Assembly: GCF_029265695.1 (NCBI RefSeq)
Contig: NZ_JAJUHW010000016.1
Coordinates: 1-56,677 of the forward strand
Length of the DNA stretch: 56,677 bases
DNA from: Gracilinema caldarium
GTDB lineage: Bacteria > Spirochaetota > Spirochaetia > Treponematales > Breznakiellaceae
Reading direction: 5' to 3'
Part shown: positions 33,652 through 42,659 of the stretch, in pieces
Position numbering within the stretch: position 1 is the stretch's first letter
Layout of the letters: each line of letters opens with the position of its first letter
Program-made: the position numbers and the translations under genes
The notes under the pieces: model-generated
Seen by the model: only the letters and a program-made list of their open reading frames with translations
Told to the model about the DNA's origin: nothing
Databases searched by the model: none

Positions 33652-34613
33652 GCCTTTGCTTTAAGCCGCATTTTACGGTATTCCATAATCGGCAGGTCTC
33701 CGGGGAAAAGGTTTTCGCCGGTGCCCTCGCCGGGACCTTTCGGAATTTGGGTCTCTACCACCCGCCTGTCCTGGTGGGCGATAAAAAGGTTCGTCCGTCC
33801 TCCCAGCCAATTTATAAAGCGAGATAGCACAGGGAGCCTCATAAAGGACTGATAAAACCGCAGGTACATAAGGGTGTGGGTATCGTCTACGGGCACAAAG
33901 GCTGCCATGACCCGCACTTTTTGCGATATATAATTTTCCCACAGGTTGGGAAAGATGAACTCAAGCTTAAATTCATTGTGTGGATTGGGAACCGGTACTT
34001 CTTCGCTGGTCCGCCGTTTGGTATCATCATCCCGACGGTTGTAAACATAAATAAAAAAGCCCTCATCTACCTTGAGCAGCCCCGGTCCATCTACCACAGT
34101 ACGGTTTCCACGGCCAATAGTGTTGTAATGCACAAAGGGGAGATGGGCCATATCAAGCTGGTTTTCGATGACCCGGCTGTAGTGATTTTCCCAGGGGTCA
34201 ATGACAGTGCCGTAGCTCAATTCTGGCCCTATGTCATCAAAAAAACGGGGGGCTTTTGGGGGGACTTCATCTCCCCAGAAGATCCAAATAAACCCCTGAG
34301 CTTCATAGGTTGGATAGCTTTTAACTTTGAATTGTTCTGGGACGGGCTCAGATCGGCCGTTGGCGGGGATACAGGTACACTGGCCTTTTTCGTTATACTC
34401 TAAACCGTGAAAGGGACACTGAATGTGATCATTCGGTAAGACCTTGCCTTTAACCAGGGCTGCACCCCGATGGGCACAGCGATCAAGCTGGCAGACAACT
34501 TGCCCAGCGAAGGTCCGCCAAAAAACAAGCCGTTCTCCCAAACGGATACAGCCTACCGGTTTTTTTGTCACTTCCCGGGATTCGAGCACCACATACCATT
34601 GGTTTCGCAGCAT
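33648..34613 (-). CDS. Rieske non-heme iron oxygenase, alpha-subunit type
   Basis: This 321-residue protein has an N-terminal Rieske domain with CAHRGA and CPFHGLEY (CxH...CxxH ligands of the 2Fe-2S cluster, near residues 48-72). A catalytic domain follows with ENQLDMAHLPFVH, giving the two histidines of the mononuclear iron site; the bridging Asp is in LDMAH. Such proteins hydroxylate or demethylate aromatic or steroid-like compounds using O2 and a reductase. No reductase or ferredoxin gene adjoins it. AAGGAGG six bases upstream supports the start. An O2-dependent enzyme is odd next to genes typical of anaerobes, so it may act at trace oxygen. Substrate is unknown. Confidence 0.88.
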   Translation of the reverse strand: MLRNQWYVVLESREVTKKPVGCIRLGERLVFWRTFAGQVVCQLDRCAHRGAALVKGKVLPNDHIQCPFHGLEYNEKGQCTCIPANGRSEPVPEQFKVKSYPTYEAQGFIWIFWGDEVPPKAPRFFDDIGPELSYGTVIDPWENHYSRVIENQLDMAHLPFVHYNTIGRGNRTVVDGPGLLKVDEGFFIYVYNRRDDDTKRRTSEEVPVPNPHNEFKLEFIFPNLWENYISQKVRVMAAFVPVDDTHTLMYLRFYQSFMRLPVLSRFINWLGGRTNLFIAHQDRRVVETQIPKGPGEGTGENLFPGDLPIMEYRKMRLKAKA

Positions 34614-34686
34614 AGAGCCTCCTTTTTGCCTTGGGGACCGCTTTTAAGTGTATTCTAGGTTTGGTCTATTTTCAAACTTAGGTGAT

Positions 34687-34714
34687 TTGATTTTCATAAT
34701 TTAATTTATATACT
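34687..34714 (+). promoter_or_regulatory. predicted promoter of the B12-sensor operon
   Basis: TTGATT (34687-34692) and TATACT (34709-34714) have a 16-base spacer; the ATG follows six bases later at 34721. No Shine-Dalgarno sequence is present, which predicts a leaderless message. Confidence 0.6.
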
Positions 34715-34720
34715 AAAACT

Positions 34721-35767
34721 ATGACCCGCACAGAACTTGGAATTCAGATTCGACTTGCTAAAACTGAACTAGCGGCCTCGGTCGTGGATACGTTTTATGA
34801 ACGTCATCCGGAATTTACAAGCCGGTATAAAACTGAGGGATATAAAAAAAGTGTCCAGGATGGGGAATATCACTTTTTGTTCCTTGCCGAAGCCCTTGAG
34901 ACAGAAGAGCCAATTCTTTTTATTAACTACATAAGCTGGGTAAAAACACTATTCAATTCCATAGGACTTCCTATTCAGGTACTGCTAGAAACAATCCAAT
35001 TAATGAAAGATGTTCTGAATTTGCGCTTTAGCCCACCACAGGCTGAACCTGCCTGTAATTTGCTTGAACAAAGCGTTCAGCTTGTGACTTCGGAAGAACC
35101 GATTCAAACAAGCTATATTGATGAATCGTCTCTTCTGGGGACTGTAGCTCGTAGCTATTTAAATGCGCTGCTTGCAGCAGACCGCAGAACGGCAAGCGAA
35201 ATTATTGGACATGCAATAAAGAATGGAGCCTCTATAAAAGATATTTATTTGCAGGTTTTCCAGAAATCGCAGCAGGAAATTGGTAGGCTCTGGCAGCTTA
35301 ACAGGATTTCAGTAGCCCAGGAGCATTTTTGTTCTGCCGCCACTCAGATGATTATGGCTCAACTGTATTCACAATTGTTTAACGGAGAACTCAAGCATAG
35401 GCATGTGATTGTTGCCTGCGTAGGCGGAGAATTGCATGAACTCGGGGCCCGTATGGTGGCAGACATTTTTGAGCTTGAAGGATGGGATTCTTACTTTATC
35501 GGAGCCAACACGCCGCTTAAGGACCTGTTAAAAACCATAACAGAAAAGAAACCGGATCTCATTGCCCTGTCGGTCACCATGACCTTTCATCTACCGGAAC
35601 TGAAAACCTATATCAATGAAATACACAGTATTTCGCCATCAATAAAAATCATGGTAGGTGGATACCCATTCAACGCTAGCCCCACTTTGTGGCAGAAAGT
35701 CGGTGCAGACGCCTGGGCTCCTGATGCGGTTCTGGCAGTCAAGATGGCAGAAAGGCTAACCGCATGA
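34721..35767 (+). CDS. cobalamin-binding sensor protein (CarH-like B12 module)
   Basis: This 348-residue cytoplasmic protein has a helical N-terminal region of unknown type (about 1-120) followed by a B12 cap domain and a B12-binding Rossmann domain. The cap carries Trp191...Glu201-His202, the WX9EH pattern seen in the CarH/LitR photoreceptors. The Rossmann domain has ExHxxG (Glu237, His239, Gly242) for the lower axial His and later GGYPFN. No methyltransferase partner and no DNA-binding domain are present. The next gene overlaps by four bases (ATGA) and encodes a PAS-histidine kinase. The pair therefore looks like a B12-dependent, possibly light-responsive, sensing unit. Adenosyl- versus methyl-cobalamin cannot be told. 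Confidence 0.85.
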   Translation: MTRTELGIQIRLAKTELAASVVDTFYERHPEFTSRYKTEGYKKSVQDGEYHFLFLAEALETEEPILFINYISWVKTLFNSIGLPIQVLLETIQLMKDVLNLRFSPPQAEPACNLLEQSVQLVTSEEPIQTSYIDESSLLGTVARSYLNALLAADRRTASEIIGHAIKNGASIKDIYLQVFQKSQQEIGRLWQLNRISVAQEHFCSAATQMIMAQLYSQLFNGELKHRHVIVACVGGELHELGARMVADIFELEGWDSYFIGANTPLKDLLKTITEKKPDLIALSVTMTFHLPELKTYINEIHSISPSIKIMVGGYPFNASPTLWQKVGADAWAPDAVLAVKMAERLTA

Positions 35768-36945
35768 ATGATACCTCGATCCAAGAGATGCAGCATGGTC
35801 TCATTTTTAACTGTGATATAAATGGCACTGTTCTTGAAATTGTAAGGGATGATATTGGCATTGAACTTGAACCGCCCTTTTTATTTACCCGTCTTATAGA
35901 TCACAATTCGTTAGGAAAAGCCCTGTCCTTTCTCGCGGAGCTTCATAAAGCTGGCACGGTCTTAGATTGGGAGCTTGTTCTGTATAATTCACCTCGGGTT
36001 TTACATTTCAGTGGTATTGCTTCGGAAAACCGGACATTTATCATCTCATCAGAAAACAGTCAAGAAACCCAGCGGCTCTTCGAAGAGCTCATGAAAATGA
36101 CCAACGAACAGGCTACGATCATACGCAATTACATCAAAAGAGATGCAATAGAACCTTCTTTATATGAAGAAATCAGCCGGCTCAACAATGAATTAGTTAC
36201 TGTACAACGTGAACTGGCTAAAAAAAATGCCGAACTGGAATTCATCAATACAGAAAAAAATAAATTTCTCGGTATGGCGGCCCATGATTTGCGAAATCCC
36301 CTCCATGGAATTTTGCTTCAGTGCGATTACCTTGCATCAGTCATCGATAACGAAGAACATCTAGAAATCATTCGGGCGATCCAAGAGGCCAGCCATTTTA
36401 TGGTGTCTCTGATAGAAGACCTGCTGGATTATTCCAGAATAGAAAATGGGTCGGTCAACTTGGAGTATGAACAGGTTGATGTTGTAAAGCTTGTGGAAGA
36501 TAACCTTCGTATTAACAAAACCTTGGCGGCCCGCCACAGGATTCCTATATCCTTTATCGCGGATCCCCTGGATCCGGTCTACACTGATCCTGCTAAGATT
36601 AACCAGATTCTCAACAACCTCATAAGCAACGCCATTAAATTTAGCGGCGAGGGGAAAGAAATTCAGGTTATACTGAAAAACGCTGCTAAATATTAGGAAC
36701 TTGCAGTGGCCGACCAAGGAAAGGGGATGAGTGAAACCCAGCAGCAACAGCTTTTTAAGGCCTTTCAAAAGGGTGAACGGGGACTTCATGGAGAAAAGAC
36801 AACCGGCTTGGGGCTGACCATTGTAAAACGAATAATAGAAGCCCTTGGGGGGACCATTACGGTACAGAGCAAGGAAGGATCTGGAACTACTTTTACGGTC
36901 CGTTTGCCCACAGTACCGCCAGATCTAACCAGCAGTGAAACCTGA
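35764..36945 (+). pseudogene. PAS histidine kinase interrupted by an in-frame TAG
   Basis: The first part (35764-36693, 310 codons) has a PAS-like region (about 10-100), a coiled coil (about 130-168), the H-box MAAHDLRNPLHGI with His174, and an N-box with NNLISNA (284-290). A TAG at 36694-36696 follows. The same frame then continues with ELAVADQGKGMSE, FKAFQKGERG, GLGLTIVKRIIEALGG and GSGTTFTVRLP, which are the G1, F and G2 boxes, to the stop at 36943. Without readthrough the kinase lacks half its ATP site. No ribosome binding site precedes the second part. The gene overlaps the B12-sensor gene by four bases. A base error, a recent mutation and readthrough all remain possible. Confidence 0.82.
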
Positions 36946-36969
36946 GCAAATCGCAAGGAGGCTATTGTA

Positions 36970-38376
36970 ATGGATTTTTCATGGAAACCGGTAATTGATG
37001 CGGGGGCAATTTCCATAGCCCTCATTGCGGCGACCTTTCTGAGGGCCAGGGTACGGTTCTTTCAAAAATATTTAATTCCTAATGCTCTGACCGCAGGTTT
37101 TTTGCTTCTGCCGGTCTACAATTACCTTTTTCCGGCCTTAGGTTATGATCAGAATAAGCTCGGGGAACTGGTGTACCATCTCCTGAATATTTCCTTTATT
37201 TCCATGAGCCTCCGCGCATCGCCCCCCAAAATTAAGGGCCACAAGGGAGGCGGGGTGCTTGGCATGTCTACCGGGATTCTTTTGGGATATGCAACCCAGG
37301 CCCTGCTCGGCTTGGGTCTTACTCTCCTTTTCTTGCCGAAAATATTCCCCGCCTTCGGACTCTTTTTACCCCTGGGTTTTGCCTTAGGCCCGGGGCAGGC
37401 CTTCGCGATCGGCAAGGGCTGGGAAACCATGGGCTTTAGCGGAGCCTCCAGCATCGGACTCACCTTTGCGGCCATCGGATACCTCTGGGCTAGTTTTGGC
37501 GGGGTATTCCTGATTAACCATGGACTTAAAAAAGGCTGGCTTAAGAGTGAACTCCTTTCGAGCATGCAAAACAGGTCCATGCTGACCGGTATTGTGGGCC
37601 GGGAAGAGACAAAACCGGTAGGAGCCCGGCTCACCACAGACAATGAGGCTATCGACTCCTTTAGTTTTCACAGTGCCGCGGTCTTATTAACCTATTTTCT
37701 GTCCTTTCTTTTGCTCTCAGCACTTACCATGGGCCTGTCATTGCTCGGCAAGGCAGGCCGGGATCTGGCGGTTAACCTGTGGGGTATCAATTTTATTTTT
37801 TCATCGATTACCGCTATCATCATGCGAAAAGTAATTGAGGCGATAAGAATAGATCATCTTCTGGATAATGAAACCCTTTCCCGCATTTCCGGTTTCTCTG
37901 TGGACTACATGGTCGCGGGCTCCATTGCGGCGATTTCTTTGGTGTTTGTTACCACATTCTGGTTCCCCATTCTGCTCATGTCTACCCTCTGCGGGATCAT
38001 GACCACGATCATTGTGCCCTGGTTCTGTTCCCGGATGTTCCGGGATTACCAATTCGAACGGATGCTCATGATATATGGGGTCTCCACAGGAACCCTTTCC
38101 ACAGGGCTTGCTTTGCTCAGGGTCATTGACCCGGAATTTAAAACAAAGGTTGCCTCGGATTACATGCTTTCGGCGGGACTTACCTTTCTCCTTGCCATAC
38201 CTTTTATACTGGCAATAAACCTTCCGGCCCAGGCTGCGGTGCAGGGTACCATGGTACCCTTCTGGATCATGATGGGAATCGCGTTTCTCTATCTGGTATA
38301 TGTATTTGTCACTTACGGGATCCTCGCTGGGCGTACAACCCTGGCACGGCCTGCTTCCTGGTGGTTTACGGAATAG
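36970..38376 (+). CDS. sodium:glutamate symporter family transporter (GltS-like)
   Basis: This 468-residue inner-membrane protein has about ten to twelve helices and resembles the Na+/glutamate symporter (ESS/GltS) family. Matching features are LIPNALTAGFLLLP in the second helix, GFALGPGQAFAIGKGWE with the pore-loop Gly/Gln motif, and YGVSTGTLSTGLALLRVIDPE in the second half. It is longer than E. coli GltS (about 400). AAGGAGG at suitable distance before the ATG supports the start. It begins 24 bases after the split kinase gene and could share its operon. Its 3' end overlaps the convergent acyltransferase gene by 11 bases. Glutamate as substrate is by family only. Confidence 0.85.
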   Translation: MDFSWKPVIDAGAISIALIAATFLRARVRFFQKYLIPNALTAGFLLLPVYNYLFPALGYDQNKLGELVYHLLNISFISMSLRASPPKIKGHKGGGVLGMSTGILLGYATQALLGLGLTLLFLPKIFPAFGLFLPLGFALGPGQAFAIGKGWETMGFSGASSIGLTFAAIGYLWASFGGVFLINHGLKKGWLKSELLSSMQNRSMLTGIVGREETKPVGARLTTDNEAIDSFSFHSAAVLLTYFLSFLLLSALTMGLSLLGKAGRDLAVNLWGINFIFSSITAIIMRKVIEAIRIDHLLDNETLSRISGFSVDYMVAGSIAAISLVFVTTFWFPILLMSTLCGIMTTIIVPWFCSRMFRDYQFERMLMIYGVSTGTLSTGLALLRVIDPEFKTKVASDYMLSAGLTFLLAIPFILAINLPAQAAVQGTMVPFWIMMGIAFLYLVYVFVTYGILAGRTTLARPASWWFTE

Positions 38377-39610
38377 GACGAGCAGTTTTAGCCTGAAAGT
38401 CCTGGAGAGCCAGCAAGAGGTCCTGCCATTTACGGGCCGATATGTACCGGAAGGGAAAACGGACCTGGTACAAAGTACGGCCCTGGTAAAATTCTAAAAG
38501 CTGCCGCTTCAGCACCGTTATTCCTTCCAGGCTTTGCAGGGGGAACTGGATCCGTTCGCCCGAAAGGGTTGCGAGTTCCAGCCTGTCGAGGAACAAAATC
38601 AGGGTCCCCGTACGGATACGGCGGAGGGGATTAGCCTTATGCCCCTGAAGCAAAAGAACCCCCGTATCGGAAATGATCGGATGATTGGGAGCTTCAGACG
38701 CGGCTCGTCTTACCTTCTCCTGCACCATCTTCGCCTGCCAGGCATCCCATTCGGGAATACTGGCAAAACTGCGATACGGTGCCGACTCCTCCCGTAAACG
38801 ATAAAAACAGTCCAATTTCCAAAGGGCCCCGCAGGCGGTACAGAAAAGCCGGTTGCCCCGGCCCCGCAGGGAGCCCATAGATTCACAGTTAGAACATAGA
38901 TACAGGGAAAGCTCAACATGTTCTGCCCTGCGGGGGCTGCGGTAAGGCTTTTCTGCAAGGTGCGGATCGGAAAACTCATCATGGCTTAAAGCCTGGTCCA
39001 AAGCAAGAGACAGCGCTTCTACCGGTGAAGAGGCAAGCTGTTCGGGGGTGAATAAAAGCGAAAAGTCCAGAATCACCGCACCGCGGCGGCGTTTCCAGGT
39101 CCAGCGGGGGAGCGCGAAATAGCCGCCTCGGATGAGCACCCGAACAACAGGAACCCTAAGAAGCTTGAGCAACTTTGCGGTCGACGGAACCAGGGGTAAT
39201 GTGGAGCCGTTCCAGCTTTGGGCACCTTCGGGAAATAGACCGATTATGCCCTTCTGACGCCGCACCACCTGGACAATATCGTTTACTGTCTCTATATCGG
39301 GAATCACCTTTGCTTTGGGAATAGTGCCCACCAGCTTTAAGAGCCACCGCATCAGGGTGGACCGCATGTTGCTGTCACTGCCGACCCAGAACACGGGACC
39401 GGGAATAAACACAGAAATCCAAAAGGGATCCCGGGTACTGACATGGTTAGCTACAACAACATAGGGGGCCCTGAGATTTTGCAGCACTTCATGTCCTCGG
39501 ACTTCTATCCGGTACACCCGTTTCAGCCACCTGCCAAAGGTCCATTTTAACAGGCGGTTAAACCATCGTAGGTTAGTCAGGTTCTTCCGCAGTTTTTTTC
39601 CATGCTCCAT
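38366..39610 (-). CDS. PlsC-type acyltransferase with zinc ribbon
   Basis: This 414-residue membrane-associated protein has a lysophospholipid acyltransferase domain (about 25-225) with NHX4D (NHVSTRD) and FPEGA. It would acylate a lysophospholipid or glycerophosphate. A four-cysteine zinc ribbon follows, CSNC and CTAC about 15 residues apart (near 243-263). The last 100 residues form a mainly beta region, perhaps a GRAM/PH-like membrane-binding module. This extra C-terminal half is not usual for PlsC. The ATG at 39610 is preceded six bases upstream by CATACT and lacks a Shine-Dalgarno sequence. It is divergent from nothing and sits between GltS and the GH65 operon end. Confidence 0.82.
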   Translation of the reverse strand: MEHGKKLRKNLTNLRWFNRLLKWTFGRWLKRVYRIEVRGHEVLQNLRAPYVVVANHVSTRDPFWISVFIPGPVFWVGSDSNMRSTLMRWLLKLVGTIPKAKVIPDIETVNDIVQVVRRQKGIIGLFPEGAQSWNGSTLPLVPSTAKLLKLLRVPVVRVLIRGGYFALPRWTWKRRRGAVILDFSLLFTPEQLASSPVEALSLALDQALSHDEFSDPHLAEKPYRSPRRAEHVELSLYLCSNCESMGSLRGRGNRLFCTACGALWKLDCFYRLREESAPYRSFASIPEWDAWQAKMVQEKVRRAASEAPNHPIISDTGVLLLQGHKANPLRRIRTGTLILFLDRLELATLSGERIQFPLQSLEGITVLKRQLLEFYQGRTLYQVRFPFRYISARKWQDLLLALQDFQAKTARPIP

Positions 39611-39660
39611 AGCAATAGTATGGAGTATTTTTTATGATTTTGGGAGCCCTCAATACCGGC

Positions 39661-41973
39661 TTACTCTACCCGGGAAACTGTTATACCATCCTTTCCTGTG
39701 GAATATTCCTCATCGCCAGATCTGAAAACCAGCGGCTCTTGAGCCTGGACAGTGAAAACACCCGGAGCCACATCAACCGCCACAGAGATACCGCGCCAGA
39801 AAAAACGGTATCGGAGCCGTTTCCACTGGGGCGGCAGCCAGGGTTCAATACGCAGCATCCCATCCTTGTCCAGGGACAGGCCGCCGAATCCGAAAACCGC
39901 GCTCTGCCAGGTGCCGCCCGCATTGGCCGCATGGAGCCCGTGGGCGGTGTTCCCCTGATTATCCACAATGTCAGTCTCGGCGGCCTTTATAAAATACTCG
40001 TAGGCATGATTATGTTTACCAAGTCCAAGACCGACCATGGCATACATGGAAGGGCTCAGAGAACTTTTGTGCATGGTCCGCCGTTCATAGTATTCGTAGT
40101 TTTTAATTTTTTGCTCCAGGGTAAACTCTTCGCCGATCATCGCAAAAAGCATGACCACATCGGGCTGTTTGATGAGCTGGGTCTCATTCAGACGCCGTAC
40201 ATCCAATCCTTTGGGCCAGAGGGGCATGCCATTCTTGTCCCATTCGGTTATTGGAATGTCTTTAAGCTTAAAATAGCCTTCGAACTGTTCAAGAAGTTCT
40301 CCGTCCTGGGGAATAGAGAGTTTATCCGCCACTTCCTTCCAGGACTCAAGCTCTTCCCGTGTAACCTGGGACCGGGAAAGGATCTCCTTTAAAAGAGCCG
40401 GGTCTTCTTTATCAAGTTGATGAACTAAATCCCGTACTTTTCGCAGAGCCCAGGCGGCAAGATAATTGGTATAGGTGTTGTTATCCACATGTTCATGGAA
40501 TTCATCGGGGCCAATGACATTCCGTATTTCGTAGCGCTGTTTTGCCTCATTCCACTGAACAAAACTCACCCAGAACTGGCTTGTTTCAAGGAGTATCTGG
40601 AGGCCCTCTTCGATAAGGAACTGCCGGTCCCCTGAAACCTGGAGATATTTCAGGACCGCATAGGTAATGTCCGCATTGATATGGACTTCCAGTTCTCCGG
40701 TCCAGATACGGACCAGATGCCCCGCATAGTCTACCCCCCAGGGCGGCGTCACCTCCACCCCCGTATCGGCGCTTTCCCAGGGGAATCGGGCTCCCCGGTG
40801 GCCTCCACCGCGAGCATTCTCTCTCGCACCGGCAAGGGTATGGTAGCGGTACGAGAGGAGGCTGCGGGCAGTCTCCGGCTGGGTAAAAATGAAGAAGGGG
40901 AGCATAAAGGTTTCCGTATCCCAGAACACATGGCCCTTGTAGCCTTCGCCGTGGAGGCCCTTAGCGCCGATACTGACCCTGCTTGTTCCCGGGTCGGCGC
41001 AGGAAGAGAGGTGAAACAAATTAAACCGAATTGCCCGCTGGGCCCGCTCATCCCCTTCTATCTGAATATCCGCATCGTCCCAGAAGCACCGCATCACTTT
41101 CCGGTGGGCCTCCAGTTCCGCCTCATAGCCCTCTGCAGCAAAGGCGGCCAATGCGGAGCGGATATCATAGTTGTGCTCAGAGCCCGCCTGCGGCGTTACC
41201 ATGCCATAACCCAGCCGGTAGATGACGACAGGGCGGCCTTCGCTTAAGGTGAGTTCGTATACCGCCTCCACCCGTTCAGCCAGGGGTCGGAGGACAAGCA
41301 GTTTTAAGGCTGGCTCGGTCTCGGGACAAAGGAGAAGCGCTCCTTCGCAAACACGCATCCCCTGGTCTCGCGTCTGGGACTCCAAAAATATGCCCGCCGC
41401 GCCTTCCAGCTCAAGCCGGCCCCGGTCGGTAACTTTTATGTGCTGGACCGCGTCCAGGGGATGCTGCCAATTATTCAGCACCGCCCCGTCGATTGCTATT
41501 TTAAAAAGTATACGGCGGGAAAAATTCTCCGCCTGGAAGACCCAGCGCTCGGCCCAGCGGTGCCGGTCACTGCGGCTTACAAAGCGGTCACTCTGCATCC
41601 TGAGCCGGGATCCGGTTTCCGCTTCGTAAACAAGGCTGGTACTGACAAGTCCCTGTTCCATGTCGAGCGCCCGGTGATATTCCAATGCACCCTTTTTACC
41701 GACCAAGGCTTCTTCGTAATCCACATAGATCCTGAAGGGAAGCGGATTGGGACAGTTCACGAGTTCCGTGACCGCGGCCTCGGACTTGTCAAAGAGGCCT
41801 GCATAAAAGGCTCCTGGAAAGCGGGGCTGACAGAAGGGGGACTCGCCCCGGAGACTGCGATACCCATTAGCCAGGGTAAAACGGGTTTCATGTGCAGCGG
41901 TCGTGTCCGCTGAAAGATCCGATTCTTCAATAAGCCAGCTCGTATTCTGTGCTGCTGATTTTTGAGTGTACAT
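39661..41973 (-). CDS. GH65 family disaccharide phosphorylase (operon 1)
   Basis: This 770-residue enzyme belongs to glycoside hydrolase family 65, which split alpha-glucosides with phosphate, inverting to beta-glucose 1-phosphate. The general acid is Glu491 in IGPDEFHEHVDNNTYTN; phosphate contacts come from KSSLSPS near residue 645. WDTE (351-354) is also typical. It lacks a signal peptide and should be cytoplasmic. The gene is last in an operon with a binding protein, two permeases and beta-phosphoglucomutase, so its product is used directly. The pattern EIRNVIGPDEFH is closest to kojibiose-type phosphorylases as I recall them, but trehalose, maltose, nigerose and glucosyl-rhamnose remain possible. 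Confidence 0.9.
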   Translation of the reverse strand: MYTQKSAAQNTSWLIEESDLSADTTAAHETRFTLANGYRSLRGESPFCQPRFPGAFYAGLFDKSEAAVTELVNCPNPLPFRIYVDYEEALVGKKGALEYHRALDMEQGLVSTSLVYEAETGSRLRMQSDRFVSRSDRHRWAERWVFQAENFSRRILFKIAIDGAVLNNWQHPLDAVQHIKVTDRGRLELEGAAGIFLESQTRDQGMRVCEGALLLCPETEPALKLLVLRPLAERVEAVYELTLSEGRPVVIYRLGYGMVTPQAGSEHNYDIRSALAAFAAEGYEAELEAHRKVMRCFWDDADIQIEGDERAQRAIRFNLFHLSSCADPGTSRVSIGAKGLHGEGYKGHVFWDTETFMLPFFIFTQPETARSLLSYRYHTLAGARENARGGGHRGARFPWESADTGVEVTPPWGVDYAGHLVRIWTGELEVHINADITYAVLKYLQVSGDRQFLIEEGLQILLETSQFWVSFVQWNEAKQRYEIRNVIGPDEFHEHVDNNTYTNYLAAWALRKVRDLVHQLDKEDPALLKEILSRSQVTREELESWKEVADKLSIPQDGELLEQFEGYFKLKDIPITEWDKNGMPLWPKGLDVRRLNETQLIKQPDVVMLFAMIGEEFTLEQKIKNYEYYERRTMHKSSLSPSMYAMVGLGLGKHNHAYEYFIKAAETDIVDNQGNTAHGLHAANAGGTWQSAVFGFGGLSLDKDGMLRIEPWLPPQWKRLRYRFFWRGISVAVDVAPGVFTVQAQEPLVFRSGDEEYSTGKDGITVSRVE

Positions 41974-41993
41974 CTGCGGTGTTCCTTTTCCTG

Positions 41994-42659
41994 TTAATTA
42001 GTTCTTATGTCTTCGAGCTGAAGCAGTATCTGTCTGGGACTAAGGCCCCGGAAAGTGCGAATAACGATATCAGCCTGGGATAGCTGCTGGGGGGATCCAA
42101 TCCCGACACAGTACATGCCGGCCCGCCGGGCTGCCTGAATGCCCGCCGCAGCATCTTCGAATACCACACAGGCCACCGGCTCAGAGCCAAACGACTGGGC
42201 CGCCAGCAGAAACACCTCGGGGTCCGGCTTTGCCCGGCTCGTTATCCTGCCGTCTATAACAGCATCAAACAGGTCTGCGATTCCGAGACGCTCTAAAATA
42301 AGGGGCGTATTCTTACTTGCACTGGCAATGGCAGTTTTAAGCCCACTCTCCCGGGCTTCCCGGACAAAGCGGTCTGCCTCAGGAAGGATTTCGTCCCGGC
42401 CCATCCGGGAGATATACTCCACATACCACTGGTTTTTCTGTTCCGCATAGGCATGACGAGTTTTTTCATCCGCCTGGATGTTGCCAATAGAAAGCAGAAT
42501 ATCCAGGCTCTGCATTCGGGAAACCCCCTTGAGCCGTTCGTTGTCTTCTTCGGTAAAGTCAAAACCCAGACTTTGGGCCAGCCTGCGCCAGGCTAGATAA
42601 TGGTATTTGGCGGTATCCACCAAAACTCCGTCTAAATCAAAAATAAAGGCTTGTATCAT
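41994..42659 (-). CDS. pgmB: beta-phosphoglucomutase (operon 1)
   Basis: This HAD-family enzyme of 221 residues converts beta-glucose 1-phosphate to glucose 6-phosphate. The catalytic motif FDLDGVLVDTA holds the nucleophile Asp8 and acid/base Asp10. The cap region includes RLKGVSRMQSLD, typical of beta-phosphoglucomutases, and later motifs are SASKNT and FEDAAAGIQAA. It overlaps the MalG-type permease gene by four bases and is followed by the GH65 gene 20 bases on. It links phosphorolysis of the imported disaccharide to glycolysis. A paralogue lies at 48063. Confidence 0.93.
   Translation of the reverse strand: MIQAFIFDLDGVLVDTAKYHYLAWRRLAQSLGFDFTEEDNERLKGVSRMQSLDILLSIGNIQADEKTRHAYAEQKNQWYVEYISRMGRDEILPEADRFVREARESGLKTAIASASKNTPLILERLGIADLFDAVIDGRITSRAKPDPEVFLLAAQSFGSEPVACVVFEDAAAGIQAARRAGMYCVGIGSPQQLSQADIVIRTFRGLSPRQILLQLEDIRTN

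Noticed and set aside
34614-34720. Cobalamin riboswitch before the B12-sensor gene
   Set aside because: The gap is about 107 bases, A+T-rich, and shows no B12-box-like conserved core or stems.
36694-36696. TAG as a pyrrolysine codon
   Set aside because: Pyrrolysine is tied to methylamine methyltransferases and a pyl gene set, none of which is seen, and a kinase ATP-site position gives no reason for it.
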